A stretch of DNA of 41,712 nt, taken from the NCBI RefSeq assembly GCF_900129125.1, contig NZ_FQVJ01000032.1, forward strand, positions 1 through 41,712, given 5' to 3'. Below, in pieces: positions 25,903 to 33,592 of the stretch (its first letter is position 1; every line of letters begins with the position of its first letter). A model generated the notes under the pieces. The model did no database searches, had not been told where the DNA came from, and saw only the letters and a program-made list of their open reading frames with translations. The DNA comes from Acidocella aminolytica 101 = DSM 11237 (GTDB lineage: Bacteria; Pseudomonadota; Alphaproteobacteria; Acetobacterales; Acetobacteraceae). A program made the translations under genes and the position numbers.

Positions 25903-26406
25903 TTACCAAAGGCTGCAATATTCCTCGGAGCTTTCCAGGTTCCGGCCCGGTGTCATTGCCGGGCCGATTTCTTTTAGCCAGCCATTGGGAGCGTTATGGC
26001 GGGGGGTATCACCGCAATTTATATGCACCCAATCCATGCCCATCCGGCCTGATCTGGTCTGGTAGGTTTTGCCGCAGAGAGACAGCAGGTCGCCATGGCG
26101 CATGCCGGATAAAGGGGCGGGAACGCGCCCCGGCGCTGCATCATAGCCCGCAGCGAACACGTTATCTGCCCTGATATCGTAAATCTGCCCATCCGCCGCG
26201 CGCAGCAAAATCTTGGTGTGGGAGAGCGCCACGCCATGCCTGTATTCCCGTGCATGAACATAAAAAGGACCGTGGAGAATAACGCCGGTGAGATATGTGC
26301 CGTCTCGCGCTCGGCATTGCGCGGCCTCGTCCGCTTTGGCGGCGGTGGCGCCCAACAAGCATGCCAAGCTCAGAGACAAAATAAATCTCGTTATTGTACG
26401 GATCAT
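25903..26406 (-). CDS. Secreted protein of unknown function
   Basis: 167 residues with a clear Sec signal (FILSLSLACLLGATAAKA, cleaved near 25). The mature part has four cysteines (CRARDGTYLTG, LSLCGKTYQTR, INCGDT, EYCSLW) that could form two disulphides in the periplasm. Motifs such as DWVHINCGDTP and APNGWLKEIG are conserved-looking, but I do not recognise the family. Its start overlaps the end of the methylase gene (ATGA, 4 bases), so the two are coupled. It converges on the CoA-transferase gene with only three bases between the stops. Confidence 0.75.
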   Translation of the reverse strand: MIRTITRFILSLSLACLLGATAAKADEAAQCRARDGTYLTGVILHGPFYVHAREYRHGVALSHTKILLRAADGQIYDIRADNVFAAGYDAAPGRVPAPLSGMRHGDLLSLCGKTYQTRSGRMGMDWVHINCGDTPRHNAPNGWLKEIGPAMTPGRNLESSEEYCSLW

Positions 26407-27131
26407 GCTTCCAGCCCTTTCCCGTTACGCAAAAGCCGTTCTGCTTGCGGGGTGAGACCGGTTTCATCATGCAGCACCAATCCGGGCAACAGAACATTCG
26501 GTGCGCGGCTGGCTTTGCGGGCCTGAATGAGAATCATCTTGGCCTTTACCCCTTGGCGCGGCCAGAGCGGCAGCAGGGTGATGCCGCCACAGCACGGGCG
26601 CAGCAAGGCGGTGGCTTCCGTATAGGCAAAGGCGGGCAATGCGAGGGTGATGCTGCCTTTATCGCGCAGCACGCGCAGTAGTTCCCCTACCCAGCCGGCT
26701 AATGTGGAATCTGGCGCGTGGTGCGCCAGTGCCCGCGCTTGGTCCGGTGATGCGGTGTTATGCGTTCCAAACCAGGGCGGATTGGCCATGACGTGTTGGA
26801 ATGTCTGAGGCGCGAAGGGCAGGGTGGTGGCGTCCCCGTTCACCGCCGCGAGGCCGCTAAACCCGTTGGCTATGAAATTTTCCGTGGCCAGCCGAGCCAG
26901 TGCCGCGCCCCGCTCCACCCCTATGCCCCGCACGTCGGGCACGCGCGCGGCAAGGCACAGCAAAGCCGCCCCGGCGCCGGTTCCAGCCTCCAGCACAACA
27001 TCATTCGCGCGGGCGGGAACCATGGCGGCCATCAGCACCGGCTCGAACCCGCTGCGGTGCCCTTGCCGGAACTGCCGGTATGCCACCTGCCCGTCCAGCA
27101 AATGCCCTTCAGTTGTTTCGTTCTCCACCAC
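26403..27131 (-). CDS. TrmN6-like tRNA adenine-N6 methyltransferase
   Basis: 242 residues. SAM-binding motif VVLEAGTGAGAALLCLA (about 44-60) and the N6-adenine methylase signature NPPW in FQHVMANPPWFGTHN, as in the tRNA1(Val) A37 methylase family (YfiC/TrmN6). The opening DGQVAYRQFRQGHRSGFEPVLMA is the usual start of these enzymes. Acts on RNA in the cytoplasm; the exact tRNA cannot be read from sequence. It is divergent from the polyprenyl synthase gene, 46 bases away. Confidence 0.88.
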   Translation of the reverse strand: MVENETTEGHLLDGQVAYRQFRQGHRSGFEPVLMAAMVPARANDVVLEAGTGAGAALLCLAARVPDVRGIGVERGAALARLATENFIANGFSGLAAVNGDATTLPFAPQTFQHVMANPPWFGTHNTASPDQARALAHHAPDSTLAGWVGELLRVLRDKGSITLALPAFAYTEATALLRPCCGGITLLPLWPRQGVKAKMILIQARKASRAPNVLLPGLVLHDETGLTPQAERLLRNGKGLEA

Positions 27132-27177
27132 CGGCTTGACCCTTCCAGAATAGCGCCCGATATGGTGCTATCGTATT

Positions 27178-28206
27178 TTGCCAGGACAGGTTAGGGCGCA
27201 GATTTTGGACGTTGGAACGCCATCGACGATAGATGCTTTGGGGCGGCTCACGGGGTTGCTGGAAGCAGAGCTGAAAGCCACCAACGAGGCCATTGTTGCC
27301 CGGATGGATAGTCCTGTTGTGCTTATTCCCCAGCTTGCTGCGCATATTGTTGCGGCGGGCGGTAAGCGTATGCGCCCGCTGCTGACCTTGGCTACCGCCA
27401 AGCTGTGCGGCTATCAGGGCACGCGTCAGGTTAAGCTCGCCGCATGTGTTGAGTTTATCCACACCGCCACGCTGCTGCATGACGATGTGGTCGACGAGTC
27501 GATGCTCCGCCGGGGGTTTGCCTCCGCTAATGCGGTATTTGGCAACAAGGCCTCCGTGCTGGTGGGGGATTTCCTATTTTCCCGGGCCTTCGAGTTGATG
27601 GTGGAGGATGGCTCGCTAGAGGTGCTGCGGATTCTTTCCTCCGCCTCGGCAACGATTGCTGAAGGAGAGGTGCTGCAGCTTACCACGCAGAACGATATCT
27701 CGACCACCGAGGATAAATATTTCGACGTGATCCGGGGCAAAACTGCCGCCCTGTTCGCCGCCGCCGCCGAGGTGGGCGGGGTGATTGCCGGGGTTGGCGC
27801 GGAAGAGTGCGCCGCGCTGCAGGGCTTTGGCATGGATCTCGGAATGGCCTTCCAATTGGTTGATGACGCGTTGGATTACGCTGCCGATCAAACGCAGCTT
27901 GGCAAGACGGTTGGAGATGATTTCCGTGAAGGAAAATTGACCTACCCGGTGATTTTGGCATTGGCCGAAGCAAATGAGCAGGAGCGCGCCTTCTGGGTCC
28001 GCACCATTGAGCAAAGTGAACATACCGAGGAAGATCTCGCTACCGCGCTCAAGCTGATCCAAAAATATGACGTTACGGCGCGCACTATCGCCCGGGCGGA
28101 TCAGTTTATCGATAGTGCGGTGAATATACTCGCCCGCTTCCCGCAAAGTGACGTTCGTTCCGCCCTGGCGGATGTTGCGCGCTACACCACCGCCCGGCGC
28201 CACTAA
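27178..28206 (+). CDS. ispB: Long-chain polyprenyl diphosphate synthase (quinone side chain)
   Basis: 342 residues as read from a TTG; the true start may be a later TTG (near 27214), as no strong ribosome site is visible. Trans-prenyltransferase motifs: GGKRMRP (61-67), first aspartate-rich motif LLHDDVVDE (99-107), GKTA (188-191) and second motif QLVDDALDY (226-234). It elongates farnesyl or geranylgeranyl diphosphate with isopentenyl diphosphate for the ubiquinone tail. Small residues upstream of the first motif fit a long (C40-C50) product. The gene symbol is by family; the exact chain length is not readable. Confidence 0.9.
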   Translation: MPGQVRAQILDVGTPSTIDALGRLTGLLEAELKATNEAIVARMDSPVVLIPQLAAHIVAAGGKRMRPLLTLATAKLCGYQGTRQVKLAACVEFIHTATLLHDDVVDESMLRRGFASANAVFGNKASVLVGDFLFSRAFELMVEDGSLEVLRILSSASATIAEGEVLQLTTQNDISTTEDKYFDVIRGKTAALFAAAAEVGGVIAGVGAEECAALQGFGMDLGMAFQLVDDALDYAADQTQLGKTVGDDFREGKLTYPVILALAEANEQERAFWVRTIEQSEHTEEDLATALKLIQKYDVTARTIARADQFIDSAVNILARFPQSDVRSALADVARYTTARRH

Positions 28207-28239
28207 TATCTGAAATTTAGAAAAATACGCCACGTCCTG

Positions 28240-28283
28240 TTGTCGAGATAAATATATCCAATTATATGTGTTGTTATATAATT
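28240..28283 (+). promoter_or_regulatory. Promoter and palindromic operator of the MarR-GNAT gene
   Basis: TTGTCG (28240-28245), 17 bases, TATATG (28263-28268) gives a plausible -35/-10. Overlapping the -10 is AATTATAT, eight bases, ATATAATT (28260-28283), a perfect 8+8 inverted repeat of the size MarR dimers bind. This suggests autorepression. AAGGAG follows just before the start codon. Confidence 0.6.
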
Positions 28284-28294
28284 AAGGAGCGGAT

Positions 28295-29260
28295 ATGAGC
28301 GGCGATATTTTGAAGGAACGCCCTGTCTTGTTTCTGGGCAGCCGTCTCAAACGTCTTGCGGAGCGGATGCAGAGCGAGGTGGTGGAGATGGCCGCCACGG
28401 TTGGGCTGGATATTCAGCCCAGTCAATATTCACTGCTGGCTACGCTGGACCGTTATGGCCCCCAGACAATCGGTGCATTGACTCAGGCGATGCAACTCAG
28501 CCAACCCGCCATTACTCGCACGGTGGCCAAGCTGACGGACATGGGGCTGGTGGTGATCGACCGGCTGCATAAGGATCAGCGGCACAAAACCGTCTCCTTG
28601 ACCGAGGCCGGAACCGCCGCGTTGGCGCGGTCTAAAAGCTTTGTCTGGCCGCGCGTGGAGGCCGCTGTCAAAGAGGTTTTAGGCGGGCTAGAGGGGAATT
28701 TTCTTGCGCAGATTGACGCGATTGAGGCGCGCCTAGCGGAAAAACCGCTGGGGCTGCGCGCCCACCCGCAGGCGGGGCTGGTTATCTGGGACTTCACCCC
28801 GTCTCTGGCGCCTTTGTTCCGCAGCATCAATGCGCAATGGATCGAAGCCATGTACCAGCTGGAGCCAACGGATCTGGACGTGTTGGACAATCCCCAGGAG
28901 CGGATTATTGATAAAGGCGGGGATATTTTGTTCGTGGAAGCCGAGGGGCTGGGGGTGGTTGGTACCTGTGCCCTACAAAAAACCGGCCCGGACCAGTACG
29001 AGCTCACTAAAATGGGCGTGCTGGAAAGCGCGCGCGGGCGCAAGGCCGGTGAATTTTTGCTGAAGGCGATGCTGGCGCGGGCCGAGCAGAAGGGCGCGCG
29101 GCGGCTTTATCTTTTATCGAACAAAAAATCAGAAGCCGCGATTCATCTCTATGAGAAACTTGGCTTCTGCCATGATGCCGGGATCATGGCAGAGTTTGGG
29201 GCGCGTTATGCGCGATGCAACGTGGCGATGATCTACCCCTTGGCTCAGAACGGGGGCTAA
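28295..29260 (+). CDS. MarR-type regulator fused to a GNAT acetyltransferase
   Basis: 321 residues. Residues 1-150 form a MarR winged helix domain: SQYSLLATLDRYGPQTIGAL, LSQPAITRTVAKLTDMGLV as recognition helix, and the wing DRLHKDQRHKTVSLTEAG. Residues about 165-321 are a GNAT domain with ALQKTGPDQYELTKMGVLES, RGRKAGEFLLKAML (acetyl-CoA loop) and LYLLSNKKSEAAIHLYEKLG. Fused proteins of this kind are widespread; the acetylation target is unknown. An upstream palindrome suggests self-regulation. The gene stands alone in its transcription unit. Confidence 0.9.
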   Translation: MSGDILKERPVLFLGSRLKRLAERMQSEVVEMAATVGLDIQPSQYSLLATLDRYGPQTIGALTQAMQLSQPAITRTVAKLTDMGLVVIDRLHKDQRHKTVSLTEAGTAALARSKSFVWPRVEAAVKEVLGGLEGNFLAQIDAIEARLAEKPLGLRAHPQAGLVIWDFTPSLAPLFRSINAQWIEAMYQLEPTDLDVLDNPQERIIDKGGDILFVEAEGLGVVGTCALQKTGPDQYELTKMGVLESARGRKAGEFLLKAMLARAEQKGARRLYLLSNKKSEAAIHLYEKLGFCHDAGIMAEFGARYARCNVAMIYPLAQNGG

Positions 29261-29267
29261 GGCCCCC
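29252..29267. terminator. Stem-loop between convergent MarR-GNAT and yajC
   Basis: GGGGGC, loop TAAG, GCCCCC: a 6-bp G/C stem spanning the stop codon of the MarR-GNAT gene, 10 bases before the yajC stop. No T run on the plus strand. It may separate the converging transcripts. Confidence 0.45.
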
Positions 29268-29276
29268 GGCTCCGGT

Positions 29277-29621
29277 TTATTTCTTGTCAGCGGGCGCGGC
29301 GGTGAGCACCGTGGAGATGGTGGAGCGTACGACGCTGACCGTAACGTTAGGCGCGATCTCGACATCGATCTCGTTCGAATCGTCGGTGGTCTTTTTCACT
29401 AGCCCGACAATACCGCCCGCGGTCACCACCTTGTCGCCGCGCTTCAGCGCGCTCAGCCGTGCCTTGAGCTGCTTCTGCTGCTTCTGCTGCGGACGGATGA
29501 GCAGGAAGTAAAAGACAACGACGATAAGAACGAGCGGCGCATACTGAACGATGGCGGCCATGCCGGCAGAGCCGGAGGCCGCACCGGCGGCGGTTTGCGC
29601 GTAGGCGGCGGATATGAACAT
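29277..29621 (-). CDS. yajC: Preprotein translocase accessory subunit YajC
   Basis: 114 residues from MFISAAYAQTA (AGGAG five bases upstream). A single membrane span, QYAPLVLIVVVFYFLLI, is followed by the invariant RPQQKQQKQLKARLSALKRGDKV pattern and VVTAGGIVGLV, the hallmark of YajC. It associates with SecDF in the inner membrane and aids Sec-dependent export. secD and secF, which usually follow, are not downstream here; the next gene converges. Confidence 0.96.
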   Translation of the reverse strand: MFISAAYAQTAAGAASGSAGMAAIVQYAPLVLIVVVFYFLLIRPQQKQQKQLKARLSALKRGDKVVTAGGIVGLVKKTTDDSNEIDVEIAPNVTVSVVRSTISTVLTAAPADKK

Positions 29622-29695
29622 GGGATCTCCTGGTTGCCGTGAAGTTGCGCGGACCATAGGGTGCGCGCCGATGCAGTCAACAGGGAGAGTGCCAA

Positions 29696-30544
29696 ATGAA
29701 TGATGACCTTCTGCGCCGGATTGCCGAGGCGTTGGAACGCTTGGCGCCGCCGCCCGCGACTGTGCCGGATTTGAGCCTGGCGGACGCTTTTGTCTGGCTC
29801 CCGGAGCAAGGGCGGCTGGCGCCAGTCAGCAAGGTCTCCCGCGTGGCGCTGGCATTACTGAAGGGGGTGGAGAGCCAGAAAGCCCTGCTGCTGGAAAACA
29901 CGCTGCGCTTCGCCAAAGGGCTGCCCGCCAATAACGCGATGCTGTGGGGCGCGCGTGGCATGGGCAAATCCTCTCTGGTGAAGGCCGCCCATGCCGAGGC
30001 CAACCGCGAGCACCCCGGCGCGTTGGCGCTGATCGAGATCCACCGCGAGGATATCGGCACCCTGCCGGAGCTTTTGAACCTGCTGCGCGACGCACCCCGG
30101 CGGTCAGTAATTTTGTGCGACGACCTTTCCTTCGAGAAGGGCGATGGCGATTACAAGGCCCTGAAATCCGTGCTGGATGGTGGCATCGAGGGCCGGCCGG
30201 ACAATGTGCTGTTCTACGCCACCTCCAACCGTCGGCATTTGATGCCGCGCGATATGATCGACAATGAACGCTCCACCGCAATCAACCCTGGTGAGGCGGT
30301 GGAGGAAGCGGTTTCACTCTCCGACCGGTTTGGTCTCTGGATTGGCTTTCATAACAGCGATCAGCAGCAATTCTTCGCCATGATCGAGGGGTACGCGGCG
30401 GCCTACAGCTTGCCGATCACAACGGAGGAGTTGCGCGCGGCGGCGGTTGAATGGTCGATGACGCGCGGCAGCCGCTCTGGCCGGGTGGCTTGGCAGTTTA
30501 TTCAGGATATTGCGGGGCGTCTGGGGGTGCGCTTGACCGCGTGA
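29696..30544 (+). CDS. DUF815 AAA+ ATPase
   Basis: 282 residues. Walker A in NAMLWGARGMGKSSLVKA (about 80-96) and Walker B in SVILCDDLSFEKGDGDYKAL, followed by LFYATSNRRHLMPRDMIDNE (sensor region), all typical of the DUF815 family, common in alphaproteobacteria next to yajC or tRNA genes. The function is not established. It is divergent from yajC with 74 bases between the starts. Confidence 0.92.
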   Translation: MNDDLLRRIAEALERLAPPPATVPDLSLADAFVWLPEQGRLAPVSKVSRVALALLKGVESQKALLLENTLRFAKGLPANNAMLWGARGMGKSSLVKAAHAEANREHPGALALIEIHREDIGTLPELLNLLRDAPRRSVILCDDLSFEKGDGDYKALKSVLDGGIEGRPDNVLFYATSNRRHLMPRDMIDNERSTAINPGEAVEEAVSLSDRFGLWIGFHNSDQQQFFAMIEGYAAAYSLPITTEELRAAAVEWSMTRGSRSGRVAWQFIQDIAGRLGVRLTA

Positions 30545-30566
30545 GCCGGAAAGAGGAAAGAAGGGC

Positions 30567-30589
30567 CAGCCCCGGCGATTCCGGGGCTG
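30567..30589. terminator. Stem-loop between the DUF815 gene and tRNA-Ser
   Basis: CAGCCCCGG, loop CGATT, CCGGGGCTG: a perfect 9-bp G/C stem 22 bases after the ATPase stop and just before the tRNA. No T run; probably ends the ATPase transcript or aids tRNA 5' processing. Confidence 0.5.
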
Positions 30590-30594
30590 CGTAT

Positions 30595-30684
30595 GGAAGG
30601 GTGGCCGAGTGGTTTAAGGCAGCGGTCTTGAAAACCGCCGTGCGTGTAAGCGTACCGTGGGTTCGAATCCCACCTCTTCCGCCA
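30595..30684 (+). tRNA. tRNA-Ser (anticodon UGA)
   Basis: A 90-base gene with encoded CCA. Acceptor GGAAGGG pairs with CTCTTCC (one G-U). The D-arm begins GGCCGAGTGG. The anticodon loop CTTGAAA gives UGA, flanked by GCGGT/ACCGC. There is a long variable arm as in serine tRNAs, and a T-arm GTGGGTTCGAATCCCAC. The 3' 14 bases are also the left attachment site of the integrated element, and the gene remains complete. Confidence 0.97.
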
Positions 30685-30687
30685 GCG
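30671..30687 (+). repeat. attL: 17-bp direct repeat at the tRNA-Ser 3' end
   Basis: CACCTCTTCCGCCAGCG, of which the first 14 bases are the end of the tRNA gene including CCA. An identical copy occurs at 38672-38688. The bases on either side differ, which fixes the core length. Confidence 0.9.
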
Positions 30688-30933
30688 GTTTTGAATGTTC
30701 CTAGTAAAATAGAGCAACAATCCAAACCACAAAAAACTCTGGCTACACCTATTAGGCTACACCAAACATTCGGCTTAGGACGGATGGCAGCATACAGAGG
30801 CGTATATAAAGCCTATATAATAACTATAGTTATAAGTAAGTAATACTGACCTTTTTTTCTTGTTTTTCACGCGCGCGCATAGGCGCAGGGGCTTCCTGGC
30901 CTGGAATGAAAAACGGAAATTTGAGGACACCCC

Positions 30934-30960
30934 CCACCTAATCCGGCTAATTCACCTAAT
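30934..30960 (+). repeat. Three tandem 9-bp repeats, left candidate integrase arm sites
   Basis: CCACCTAAT, CCGGCTAAT, TCACCTAAT in direct succession, about 250 bases inside attL. The same 9-mer occurs three times in the opposite orientation near attR (38461-38487). Paired, inverted arrays near both ends of an element suggest arm-type binding sites for its tyrosine integrase. Confidence 0.65.
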
Positions 30961-30992
30961 CTTGCCCTCCCCCACTCTAATTGGAGACAAGC

Positions 30993-31598
30993 ATGCCCCG
31001 AATGATCAGAAGGCGACACTCAAAGAAATCCGACGCCAATGGACTTATGTTGTTGCTGGCGATGGGGGCTGTTGGGTGGGTAATAAGCTGGATTCAGCAC
31101 TTATCTGCTCAAGACTGGTTCGGTGTGGAGGTGGTGGTTTCCGTAACTGTCCTTGGGGCCTTAATTGCCATTGCGGTGAAGCTTTTAAGGTATCTGAAAA
31201 ACAGGAAGCGTTACCATCAAATGCTGCTTGATTTCAGGTGGCACCCCGGCATGACGCCTGTTGAGTTCGAGCGCTGCTGCGCCGACTACCTCTCTTTGAA
31301 AGGATGGAGCGCTAAGACGACCAAGGGGTCAGGGGATCAAGGAGTCGACGTTATTGCGCGGAAGGCAGGCCACACCATAGTTCTGCAATGTAAGCTGTAC
31401 TCGAAGCCGATAGGCAACAAGGCGGTCCAGGAAGCTTTTGCTGCTAAGGCGTATGCCAACGCTGATACGGCTGCGGTGATTAGCAACCAATCATATACAG
31501 CCGCCGCACAAGCATTAGCGGGAAAGACGGGGGTGTTATTATTGCATTTTACGGACTTACAAGACCTCGGTCGCCGACTTGGAGATACTGCTTTGTGA
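30993..31598 (+). CDS. Membrane-anchored Mrr-like restriction endonuclease
   Basis: 201 residues from the ATG at 30993, with GGAG six bases upstream; a TTG at 30981 is rejected. Two membrane helices (about 17-36 and 45-67) precede a cytosolic Mrr-type nuclease domain: PVEFERCCADYLSLKGW, then GSGDQGVDVIARKAGHTIVLQCK with Asp119 and Gln132-x-Lys134, the PD-(D/E)xK variant with glutamine typical of Mrr. Mrr enzymes cut modified DNA. It is the only plus-strand gene of the element and stands apart from the replication genes, as defence cargo does. The membrane anchor could place it where phage DNA enters (inference). Confidence 0.88.
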   Translation: MPRMIRRRHSKKSDANGLMLLLAMGAVGWVISWIQHLSAQDWFGVEVVVSVTVLGALIAIAVKLLRYLKNRKRYHQMLLDFRWHPGMTPVEFERCCADYLSLKGWSAKTTKGSGDQGVDVIARKAGHTIVLQCKLYSKPIGNKAVQEAFAAKAYANADTAAVISNQSYTAAAQALAGKTGVLLLHFTDLQDLGRRLGDTAL

Positions 31599-31664
31599 GT
31601 ATTGCAACGCGCAGTCTTCCTTCGGCTCCTCTGGCATAGGGGCGGCCATCATGGTGCAGCAGAC

Positions 31665-31690
31665 ACAAAAAACCCCGCCATAAGGCGGGG
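31665..31690 (-). terminator. Rho-independent terminator of the element's operon
   Basis: On the minus strand: CCCCGCC, loop TTAT, GGCGGGG, then TTTTTTGTG. It lies 93 bases beyond the stop of the last small gene and gives the minus-strand operon a clear end before the endonuclease gene. Confidence 0.85.
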
Positions 31691-31782
31691 GCAAGGCAGC
31701 CGTGGATGACCTTTCCGAACAATACGCGCGCCTACGCGTGCGCGCCCTCGCGTGCGTGCGGGCGAATTGCGCGGCGGGGAAG

Positions 31783-31971
31783 CTAGACCTTTGCCATCGC
31801 CTCACCCACAGCCAAGAGCAGCGCCTCTTTTTCCTCCCGAGTGCGCGCCTGTCGCATCCCGTCAGCAAGCGCCCTCATCAACACATCAAGTGCGGTGATT
31901 GCGTCATAGTGTTTTCGCCTGGCTTCGATCATCTGTTGGCGCAAGCTGGTGGCGCGTTGCTTCGCTGTCAT
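31783..31971 (-). CDS. Small helical protein, last gene of the element operon
   Basis: 62 residues, rich in charged residues and alanine, helical throughout (LRQQMIEARRKHYDAI, ADGMRQARTREEKEALLLAV). No motif I recognise. Its start overlaps the stop of the previous gene (4 bases), so it is translationally coupled. It could be a small DNA- or protein-binding accessory factor of the element; function unknown. Confidence 0.6.
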   Translation of the reverse strand: MTAKQRATSLRQQMIEARRKHYDAITALDVLMRALADGMRQARTREEKEALLLAVGEAMAKV

Positions 31972-32357
31972 TCGTCGCCCCCAAAACGATCAGGGAACGG
32001 GCGCCATTTAACCCATTTGGGGCCGCTCTTACCGCCCTCGGAAACCGCCATGCCCGCCATCCGATGCACGGATCTACCTATCAGCGCGAGCTTACCATCT
32101 CGATAAGCCCGCCAGGGGCCATCAGGCACGCCAGCCGCCATCAGGCCGCGACAAATCTCACAAATTGCCCCGGACTTGCTCTCTGCCTCATAGGTGATGC
32201 CGCCTACCTCGCACCGCGCGCGTTCAACTAGTGGCCCACCACCAGTTGGCGAGCGTAAAACCGGCGGGAGAAGTTCGATATAAACCGCCCATTCTCGCTC
32301 GCCGGTTTTTGCGCTGGCGGGGGTTTGGGCTTGAGCCGGAAAAGTGGAGCCATCCAT
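31968..32357 (-). CDS. Element protein of unknown function with CxxC
   Basis: 129 residues. After a Ala/Thr/Gln-rich start comes a compact domain: REWAVYIELLPPVLRSPTGG, then ARCEVGGITYEAESKSGAIC and EICRGLMAAG. The CEIC pair plus the earlier cysteine could bind a metal or form a redox centre. It ends in a basic, tryptophan-containing tail (SGPKWVKWRPFPDRF). I do not recognise the family. One-base overlap with the upstream gene, four with the downstream one. Confidence 0.6.
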   Translation of the reverse strand: MDGSTFPAQAQTPASAKTGEREWAVYIELLPPVLRSPTGGGPLVERARCEVGGITYEAESKSGAICEICRGLMAAGVPDGPWRAYRDGKLALIGRSVHRMAGMAVSEGGKSGPKWVKWRPFPDRFGGDE

Positions 32358-32689
32358 TATCCGTGTCCCCGTTTTCCGGGCAATTCGGCCAGGGCCTCGC
32401 GCGCCGCTTTGGCCGCAAACTCTCCGATTTCATTGAAACAGAGTTGTTGAAGCCGGTCGCGCGCCGGGTTGCTGCCTAGGCTGGCCGCCATCGCCAGATT
32501 GCCAACATACGCGATAACCTCGGCCTTTGCGGCCTGCTTTGCCTGCTTGTCGGCTGCCTGCCGTGCAAACAATTCGCTTGCCCGAATGATGCGGACGGCT
32601 TCATCGCTGCGAAACGTCGCGTCGGCCCTGGTCGCCCAGCGCATTACGCGCCAGGCTTGCAAGCGACGGATGATCGACGGGGCTATCAC
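32357..32689 (-). CDS. Small helical element protein
   Basis: 110 residues starting at a GTG that overlaps the previous stop (GTGA). Almost entirely helical, rich in alanine, arginine and lysine: RADATFRSDEAVRIIRASEL, then ARQAADKQAKQAAKAEVIAY. Possibly DNA-binding or a coiled-coil partner. No known family. Part of the overlapping operon. Confidence 0.6.
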   Translation of the reverse strand: MIAPSIIRRLQAWRVMRWATRADATFRSDEAVRIIRASELFARQAADKQAKQAAKAEVIAYVGNLAMAASLGSNPARDRLQQLCFNEIGEFAAKAAREALAELPGKRGHG

Positions 32690-32943
32690 TTTCCGCCTCC
32701 GCGCCGGGGGTTGTCGATGGTGAATTTTCGGCCCGGTAGCGTGAATTGCTGGAAGGTAGCAGCCGAATCGCCAATGTATCTGGTCACCTGATGGCCATTC
32801 TCAATCGTTTTGATCGGGTAAATCTGTCCGCAGTTAGCCAGCTTCTCCGCCTCGGCTCGAACTATCTGTTCGGCGTCCTGCGCCGCACGCTGCGTGCCTG
32901 CCAAAAACTCTTGCGCCTGCTTGTAGTTTTTGAGGCTCATCAT
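32686..32943 (-). CDS. Small element protein, unknown function
   Basis: 85 residues: an N-terminal helix (QAQEFLAGTQRAAQDAEQIV) and a probable beta-rich C-terminal half (QIYPIKTIENGHQVTRYIGD then FTLPGRKFTID). Coupled by ATGA to the gene upstream and by GTGA to the gene downstream. Not recognised. Confidence 0.6.
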   Translation of the reverse strand: MMSLKNYKQAQEFLAGTQRAAQDAEQIVRAEAEKLANCGQIYPIKTIENGHQVTRYIGDSAATFQQFTLPGRKFTIDNPRRGGGK

Positions 32944-33347
32944 TCGTCTCCATCGTCAGCAGCGCGGGACTGGGAGCCGTTCATTTCATCCGCAACTTGG
33001 GGCAGGTCAGGCAGGCGCTTCCAGCCGCCTGAGTAACCAGGCCGGGTCGCATGGGCCAGGAGCCAAGCTGAGCCATCACTTGCCAAGGCTGTTACGTCAG
33101 TTCGGCCGAACCGCTCGTCCTGGTAGCTGGATGAGCTAAGAGCGACAGCGCGCCGCTCGGGCAAATTCTCGGCGCGCTCGATAATTCCGCGCAACCTCGC
33201 AATTTCATCGGCTTGTAGGTCGATCATGCTGCGTAGCTGTTTGTTCAAATCACTGAAACCGCGCTCAGCGGACGTGGCGGCCCGCGATTCTTCCTCTTTG
33301 AACCGCTCGTCAAAAGCCGAATTGTTGGAATTAAAACGCTTATTCAT
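32940..33347 (-). CDS. Element protein with N-terminal coiled-coil
   Basis: 135 residues from MNKRFNSNNSAFDE (AAGGA six bases upstream; an in-frame TTG five codons earlier is rejected). The first half is a long charged helix with heptads (FSDLNKQLRSMIDLQADEIA then LRGIIERAEN). The second half, DVTALASDGSAWLLAHATRP with GGWKRLPDLPQ, looks like a small beta domain. The function is not recognised. Confidence 0.6.
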   Translation of the reverse strand: MNKRFNSNNSAFDERFKEEESRAATSAERGFSDLNKQLRSMIDLQADEIARLRGIIERAENLPERRAVALSSSSYQDERFGRTDVTALASDGSAWLLAHATRPGYSGGWKRLPDLPQVADEMNGSQSRAADDGDE

Positions 33348-33358
33348 GGTTAGTCCTT

Positions 33359-33592
33359 TCAAAGTTTGCTGTTTTTTAGTGAAGTTTTAAGAAGCCCGCG
33401 CACCATACGTTCGTGCGCTAGGTCTATGACGCGCCGTTCCTCGCTGCCCGGTGGTGGAAGTTGCGGCTCGTTTTGGATGGCGGCGCGCTCAGCCTGCTCC
33501 GTTTCGGCATCTAGGCGGCGCTCGCGGGCCTCGCCGACGGGTGGCTTTTTGCCAATGGCTGCCCAGGGGTCAAACCTTCGCGCGCCGCTCAC
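33359..33592 (-). CDS. Small charged element protein
   Basis: 77 residues from a GTG at 33592 (VSGARRFDPWAAIGKK) that overlaps the stop of the DUF3987 gene as GTGA. The longer frame to 33781 is rejected because it lies inside the DUF3987 gene. Charged, helical: EARERRLDAETEQAERAAI, then RRVIDLAHERMVRGLLKTSL. Function unknown. Confidence 0.55.
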   Translation of the reverse strand: MSGARRFDPWAAIGKKPPVGEARERRLDAETEQAERAAIQNEPQLPPPGSEERRVIDLAHERMVRGLLKTSLKNSKL

